Assembly (NCBI GenBank): GCA_043739325.1
Contig: JAYUFK010000355.1
Coordinates: forward strand, 1 to 8,549
Reading direction: 5' to 3'
Source: Roseiarcus sp043739325
Lineage (GTDB): Bacteria > Pseudomonadota > Alphaproteobacteria > Rhizobiales > Beijerinckiaceae
Length of the DNA: 8,549 nt
Shown here: one piece after another, positions 5,750-8,549 of the stretch
Numbering within the stretch: the first letter of the stretch is position 1
How the letters are laid out: each line of letters begins with the position of its first letter
Program-made: the position numbers and the translations under genes
The notes under the pieces: model-generated
Told to the model about the DNA's origin: nothing
What the model saw: the letters and a program-made list of their open reading frames with translations, nothing else
The model's database searches: none

Positions 5750-6160
5750 ATGCCTATTGAACGCAGCCAAGTTCACCGACTGCGCCAAGGACGGGATGGC
5801 ACCCTGTTCGTTGGTACGCTCGCGCGCGCTGGTGTTGAATTTCTTCGGGCCAAGACAGTATCTGTGCTAATATCAAAAGATGGTCTTCTTCATATCGACA
5901 AACAACATGATGACATTACAGATTTTGATGTAATAACAATGTCTTTCGGGTTGCAACGTGGCTTGTTTATTGGCGACAGATCGCAGCCGACTAATCTAAT
6001 CATAAGTTATATTTATCCAGACAATAGCGTTCGCTACAAGATCGTCGTGAAATCGGCGTTGAACGGTAGCGAACTTTGGATTTCAACTTTCCATAGACTG
6101 AGGCCAAGACAAACAAGAACTTTGCTCAAGCGGGGGCTTGTAATAAAGCCGCACGCTTGA
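5750..6160 (+). CDS. hypothetical protein, possibly a PBECR-type (barnase/EndoU/colicin/RelE-like) nuclease
   Basis: Encodes 136 residues from the ATG at 5750; the frame is open upstream only because it runs on from the transposase scar. No convincing ribosome binding site precedes the ATG, so expression is uncertain. The C-terminal part resembles the phage-associated PBECR nucleases: a strand with KDGLLHIDKQH (43-53), an acidic helix region, then YKIVVKSALNGSELWIST (96-113) and FHRLRPRQTRTLLKRG (114-129). That places conserved-looking H, K, T and R residues as in the barnase-like fold, but this assignment is from memory of the family pattern. Base use is strikingly AT-richer than the neighbours, with many ATA, TTT, AAT and AGA codons, which points to recent transfer. 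No cognate antitoxin or immunity gene is evident nearby. Confidence 0.6.
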   Translation: MPIERSQVHRLRQGRDGTLFVGTLARAGVEFLRAKTVSVLISKDGLLHIDKQHDDITDFDVITMSFGLQRGLFIGDRSQPTNLIISYIYPDNSVRYKIVVKSALNGSELWISTFHRLRPRQTRTLLKRGLVIKPHA

Positions 6161-6168
6161 AACAAGTA

Positions 6169-6193
6169 AGCCGCACCCTTTTGGGATGCGGCT
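6169..6193 (+). terminator. stem-loop after the AT-rich ORF, possible weak terminator
   Basis: AGCCGCA (6169-6175) pairs with TGCGGCT (6187-6193), with an inner CCC/GGG around a TTTT loop and one bulged A on the 3' side. It begins 8 bases after the stop codon at 6160. There is no downstream T-run, so it may protect the mRNA 3' end or need a factor rather than act as a classical terminator. Confidence 0.4.
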
Positions 6194-6210
6194 CACTGTG
6201 TCCTTGCGCG

Positions 6211-6232
6211 GTGGGGCCTGCCGGAACCCCAC
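6211..6232 (+). other. second stem-loop downstream of the AT-rich ORF
   Basis: GTGGGG (6211-6216) pairs with CCCCAC (6227-6232), with an inner CC/GG around TGCC and AA bulged on the 3' side. No T-run follows. Its plan (outer stem, short inner stem, purine bulge on the 3' arm) repeats that of the stem-loops at 3464 and 6169. Confidence 0.3.
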
Positions 6233-6431
6233 AAAATGCCAACGTCTCTAAGGCGTAGCTACGGCCTGCAGAATATCACCGTGTCGCGCGCTTGGAAATT
6301 TTCCTTCGTCCCATGTGCCTACAGACTCAACATAGCACATTCGATTCGTGAGGGGAATCCCCTCGACATACATGGTTGTTAATGAGATTTGCACAGCCAT
6401 TCGTTAGAAATTTGATTGTTATTTCAATTTG

Positions 6432-6800
6432 TTACGGAATTGTGTCCACAAGTGGGAGGTTCCTAACAGTTTCATTTGCGGATTTGGTCAAAACTCGCAC
6501 ACCCTTCCGCTTTCCCGCACTTCCGATGCTTCCGCGCTTCGCCGCCATCCCAAGCGATTGCACTATCCGAAACGTGACGGTCTGCCGAAGCACGGTACCA
6601 GTTCGATCGAGCCCCCTCGCGCCAATGACCCGCAACGCCAGTTCCCGCGTGTCCAGCGGCCCTTCCTTGGTGAGCGCTTCCCGACATACCGCGAGTATCT
6701 CGCCCCGGCGCCAGAGGCTTCCAAAATGAATGTAGGCCGGGAACTCTTGCCGCTCGCCAGCTATCTCGAAAAGCCGGAGCGTCGCGTTCAATGCCGACAA
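6432..6800 (-). CDS. winged-helix-like hypothetical protein, probably N-terminally truncated
   Basis: Encodes about 122 residues from a TTG at 6800, the only possible start, with no ribosome binding site. The same frame stays open upstream to 6905 and reads DPFAYPPTVKRDLSALNATLRLF, protein-like sequence without a start codon. It resembles a widespread orphan family of rhizobial mobile DNA in which an N-terminal coiled coil leads into NATLRLF, then a winged-helix segment. That segment is seen here as RRGEILAVCREALTKEG, TRELALRVIGARGLD and FRIVQSLGMAAKRG, ending GKRKGVRV. The coiled-coil part appears to be missing. The upstream continuation is covered by the opposite-strand membrane-protein gene at 6830, which has good start signals. 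A DNA-binding role is inferred; no partner is evident. Confidence 0.6.
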   Translation of the reverse strand: MSALNATLRLFEIAGERQEFPAYIHFGSLWRRGEILAVCREALTKEGPLDTRELALRVIGARGLDRTGTVLRQTVTFRIVQSLGMAAKRGSIGSAGKRKGVRVLTKSANETVRNLPLVDTIP

Positions 6801-6829
6801 ATCGCGCTTGACGGTCGGAGGGTAAGCAA

Positions 6830-7012
6830 ATGGGTCGCGTGCTTGGCTTGGTCGTTGTCGGCTTTCCGCTGTTGCTGGCGATAAACTTCGCCGCGCAGCG
6901 TGTCATGCCGACATTTACCAGCGATCCCTATGGTCGGCGCGTCGTCTACAGAATCACGGCTCTATCGCTTGGCGCGGCGGCGTTCTTTCTCATAGCAATG
7001 CTTTCGCACTAA
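6830..7012 (+). CDS. small two-helix membrane protein
   Basis: Encodes 60 residues. GGAGGG (6817-6822) sits 7 bases before the ATG, one of the best ribosome binding sites in the window, which is the main reason to accept this short gene. Two hydrophobic segments (about 4-20, GLVVVGFPLLLAI; and 43-58, ALSLGAAAFFLIAML) flank a polar loop containing PTFTSDPYGRR, giving a helical hairpin in the inner membrane. No family is recognised. The TAA (7010-7012) overlaps the stop of the minus-strand ORF that converges on it. Confidence 0.67.
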   Translation: MGRVLGLVVVGFPLLLAINFAAQRVMPTFTSDPYGRRVVYRITALSLGAAAFFLIAMLSH

Positions 7013-7206
7013 CCGCCAGGCCATATCTTCGGATCGCGGTTCAGCGGCTTGATGCCTTGGCTCCGGTTGAAGCCATCCTCCGCGTCGTCAAGCAGCTTTC
7101 GGGTGGCGAACCAGTTTTGCAGAAACATCGTCTGGCGCACGATGTTCGTATTGCGCGCGGTCCACGTCCTATGTGCGGCGTCTCTGGCCGCCATCCTGGC
7201 GGGCAC
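7009..7206 (-). CDS. small hypothetical protein
   Basis: Encodes 65 residues from a GTG at 7206, or 61 from the ATG at 7194; neither has a strong ribosome binding site. The C-terminal half (FLQNWFATRKLLDDAEDGF, then SQGIKPLNRDPKIW) has a composition like a real soluble protein, more so than the competing plus-strand frame over the same bases. Its TAG shares bases 7010-7011 with the TAA of the converging membrane-protein gene, the tight packing seen elsewhere here. No family is recognised, and a spurious frame cannot be excluded. Confidence 0.45.
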   Translation of the reverse strand: MPARMAARDAAHRTWTARNTNIVRQTMFLQNWFATRKLLDDAEDGFNRSQGIKPLNRDPKIWPGG

Positions 7207-7340
7207 GCATCCATCGCAAACCGACGGGCTGGGCGGCGGTTTCGCTCAATAGGGCCGTCGGGATCAACGAAGGATGCGAACCCAACGCCTCTGGTTACGT
7301 CCTCGCGACGTTGCTGAAATCGCCGGTTCTGACGACGTAG
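7203..7340 (+). pseudogene. possible remnant of a protein-coding gene
   Basis: In this frame the DNA reads RIHRKPTGWAAVSLNRAVG, then NEGCEPNASGYVLATLLKS before a TAG at 7338-7340. Beyond the stop, the same frame continues with protein-like GGPLRTGKSKAALTR. No start codon with a ribosome binding site precedes it. I read this as the C-terminal end of a decayed gene interrupted by a nonsense codon, with no family assignment; it may also be chance in GC-rich DNA. Confidence 0.3.
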
Positions 7341-7343
7341 GGC

Positions 7344-7409
7344 GGGCCGCTCCGCACAGGCAAATCGAAAGCGGCCCTGACCCGTAACCCGCTCCCACGG
7401 CGCTACGGG
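7344..7409 (+). other. tandem stem-loops upstream of an orphan terminator
   Basis: GGGCCGCT (7344-7351) pairs perfectly with AGCGGCCC (7370-7377) around an 18-base loop. Three bases later CCCGTA (7381-7386) pairs with TACGGG (7404-7409) around 17 bases. Neither has a T-run. Together with the terminator at 7436 they form a structured block with no accepted coding region. Confidence 0.4.
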
Positions 7410-7435
7410 CTGAAATTACTCCCGCATAAACCATG

Positions 7436-7469
7436 CCCCGCCTCGGCTCCGCCCGGGCGGGGTTTTCTT
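7436..7469 (+). terminator. intrinsic terminator (plus strand) with no clear gene in front
   Basis: CCCCGCC (7436-7442) pairs with GGCGGGG (7456-7462) around a 13-base loop, followed by TTTTCTTT. It faces the plus strand, whose nearest accepted gene ends more than 400 bases upstream at 7012. It may end an unannotated RNA, or be left from a lost gene. It also lies 14 bases beyond the stop of the minus-strand gene ending at 7476, but in that direction it has no T-run. Confidence 0.72.
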
Positions 7470-7475
7470 TGCCTG

Positions 7476-7658
7476 TTACGGTTTTGGCGTTTTGGTTGGT
7501 TCCGCCGTGGGTGCCGGCATCGCCGGTGCAGGGCTTGGCGTTGGGACGACCACAGCTGCTGGCATGGTTGAAACAGTCGTCGTAAACGACCTATAGCCGA
7601 CATATCCAAGGAGCAGTACGACAATGACGGCTATCGCGATTTTGGTATTTTGAGTCAT
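7476..7658 (-). CDS. small single-helix membrane protein with proline-rich tail
   Basis: Encodes 60 residues. A perfect AGGAGG (7670-7665 on the minus strand) lies 6 bases before the ATG, strong support for a real gene. After a short polar start, a transmembrane helix spans about 7-22 (IAIAVIVVLLLGYVGY); then a linker leads to a proline/alanine-rich tail (PTPSPAPAMPAPTAEPTKTP). The topology could be a membrane anchor with an exposed extended tail, or an uncleaved signal. No family is recognised. It diverges from the 67-residue gene at 7785 across a 126-base gap that would hold both promoters; I could not assign boxes with confidence. Confidence 0.73.
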   Translation of the reverse strand: MTQNTKIAIAVIVVLLLGYVGYRSFTTTVSTMPAAVVVPTPSPAPAMPAPTAEPTKTPKP

Positions 7659-7784
7659 ATCGCTCCTCCTGTGAACGCCTACTGTTTGCAGGGAGGATTA
7701 TGCGCCTGTCTTAGAAAAAGGGAAACCATAGCGCGAGATCACAACCAAATCTGCGCAACGCCGCTACCCCGAAAGGAGCGCCCA

Positions 7785-7988
7785 ATGAACTTTCGCCTCA
7801 TATATTTTACCCTCGGTTCCGATAACGCCCCGTACCTTCTCGACGAACGGAACCTTGAGGCGCAAGACGCAGATGATGCGGTAAGCCAAGCGAGGGGATT
7901 TGCGTGGCCTGACAAATCAATTGGCTGGCGGCTTGTGGACGTTGATGGCTCCGAAATAGCGAGCCATGTCAAAGCGGATGAACACTAG
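7785..7988 (+). CDS. small soluble hypothetical protein
   Basis: Encodes 67 residues starting at the ATG at 7785, where AAAGGAG (7772-7778) lies 6 bases upstream; a longer in-frame version from 7650 has no such site. The product is acidic, has no signal or membrane segment, and begins MNFRLIYFTLG. It contains DADDAVSQARGF in the middle and WRLVDVDGSEI near the end. This layout (aromatic beta-strand start, D..DA...A helix, then L.D.DG.E) recalls the small rhizobial DUF6894-type proteins, but the match is loose and I do not assign it. Its TAG and that of the converging gene share the tetranucleotide CTAG (7985-7988). Confidence 0.72.
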   Translation: MNFRLIYFTLGSDNAPYLLDERNLEAQDADDAVSQARGFAWPDKSIGWRLVDVDGSEIASHVKADEH

Positions 7989-8356
7989 CGCACTCGAATA
8001 GCCCGATGCTCACTCAGGTTCGGACGGGAATCCAACGCCGCGCCGGCCTCCGTATCGACCGGAAAGCCCGCGAAGCCGCGCGATCGGTCCGTCCAGCTCG
8101 GAAGCATCAGCGTTGCGCCTTGACCGCCGCACTCCGAGCATCGCGCCAATTGCCGCAGTCTGTCGCTCGATGCTTCAGCGCCCCGCCGTATGATCAGCGG
8201 GGCCAAGGCTTTGGGCGGATTGCGCCGGCAGACATTGCAATTGAGCCAGAGCCAGCACGTCGCTCGACGAAGCTGTCCGAGCGAGGGAACCGGGCCGGGT
8301 ACAACGCGATCGCGCGACCCGGCGGAGTCTTCGCGCGAATCGCGGCCTCTGCCCAT
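7985..8356 (-). CDS. zinc-ribbon-like hypothetical protein
   Basis: Encodes 123 residues. Two CxxC knuckles, CNVC (40-43) and CSEC (73-76), are separated by 29 residues and form a likely zinc ribbon. The surrounding pattern, SLGQLRRATCWLWLNC, LAPLIIRRGAEASSDRLRQ and GATLMLPSW followed by FPVD, matches an orphan family of small proteins that I recall from Bradyrhizobium and relatives; its function is unknown. The N-terminal 24 residues (MGRGRDSREDSAG onward) are low-complexity and probably extra. The ATG at 8356 is the only possible start in the frame and has no clear ribosome binding site, but it lies 3 bases after the stop of an upstream minus-strand frame, suggesting coupling. Convergent with the gene at 7785, sharing stop-codon bases. 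Confidence 0.75.
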   Translation of the reverse strand: MGRGRDSREDSAGSRDRVVPGPVPSLGQLRRATCWLWLNCNVCRRNPPKALAPLIIRRGAEASSDRLRQLARCSECGGQGATLMLPSWTDRSRGFAGFPVDTEAGAALDSRPNLSEHRAIRVR

Positions 8357-8359
8357 CGT

Positions 8360-8549
8360 CTATTGCTTGCGTTCGGTGCTAAATATGAACGTCTTGCCGT
8401 TGTCTGGCGTGCGCAGATTGATCGCCAGCGAATCGATGTCAAGTTCGCGAAGGCTAAGAGCCTGACCTGAAATTCTAGCATGCGACAGATCGCTTTTTCA
8501 AAATCGTCCAAAAGGGACTTTTCAGGGGCCACGATCGGGTCAGTTTGAG
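8360..8549 (-). pseudogene. small hypothetical gene, apparently frameshifted and cut by the window edge
   Basis: From the right edge, one minus-strand frame reads QTDPIVAPEKSLLDDFEK; after it another gives SHARISGQALSLRELDIDS, LAINLRTPDNGKTFIFS and TERKQ, ending at the TAG 8362-8360. The second frame has no start codon of its own. Adding one A to the A-run near 8493 would join the frames into one compact protein of about 60 residues. I infer a single-base deletion or a sequencing error. The possible start is the GTG at 8532 or lies beyond the window. It is directly upstream of the zinc-ribbon gene, 3 bases apart. No family is recognised. Confidence 0.45.

Larger units (their letters stand above)
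6161..6431. other. intergenic stretch with several stem-loops
   Basis: No coding frame here is convincing. It holds two stem-loops described separately (6169-6193 and 6211-6232) and a short tight hairpin GAGGGG/CCCCTC with loop AAT (6350-6364). From about 6370 to 6430 the DNA is AT-rich. Confidence 0.45.

Noticed and set aside
1..8549. CRISPR array, rRNA, large repeats or a second insertion sequence
   Set aside because: No regularly spaced repeats, rRNA-like sequence or long duplicated segments were seen by eye; short diverged repeats could be missed without computation.

Overview
The window reads as a GC-rich alphaproteobacterial chromosome, most likely Hyphomicrobiales (Rhizobiales). The evidence is a DUF1491 gene, a very characteristic NrnC nano-RNase, TTGACG-type promoters and several small orphan families typical of that order. 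Placement below the order is not supported. The tRNA-Pro gene splits the window into a compact conserved left part (1-3310) and a sparse, mosaic right part (3311-8549).

Left part. After the possible tail of an upstream gene comes DUF1491, then two tightly coupled genes: a polytopic polyprenyl-phosphate sugar-1-phosphate transferase (WecA/WbpL/WreU type) and an extended SDR sugar-nucleotide reductase/epimerase. The SDR start codon overlaps the transferase stop codon. Together they look like a module that makes a nucleotide sugar and loads it onto the lipid carrier, as in O-antigen initiation; the closest known parallel is WreQ/WreU for N-acetylquinovosamine. nrnC (dinucleotide-specific DEDDy exoribonuclease) converges on them with a 7-bp gap. 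tRNA-Pro(CGG) follows with its own promoter.

Right part. A proline-rich exported protein comes first. Next is a divergent unit: a small XRE-family repressor and a gene for a twin-arginine-signal protein of unknown function. The 81-bp gap between them holds two copies of an inverted repeat (TCAACA, 5 bases, TGTTGA) lying on the promoter of the Tat gene and against the repressor start codon. A strong intrinsic terminator closes the Tat gene. It is followed by the frameshifted C-terminal scar of an IS1595/ISXO2-type transposase and a markedly AT-richer ORF that may belong to the phage-associated PBECR nuclease group. After a stretch with stem-loops come an apparently N-terminally truncated winged-helix protein, a small two-helix membrane protein, a possible small minus-strand gene, a probable gene remnant, an orphan terminator, a one-helix proline-rich membrane protein, a 67-residue soluble protein, a zinc-ribbon-like protein and a frameshifted ORF running off the window edge.

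The right part looks like a decaying genomic-island or prophage-remnant zone beside a tRNA gene. No integrase and no copy of the tRNA 3' end is visible here, so that origin is inference. The best-supported new-looking unit is the XRE/Tat-protein pair with its twin operators.
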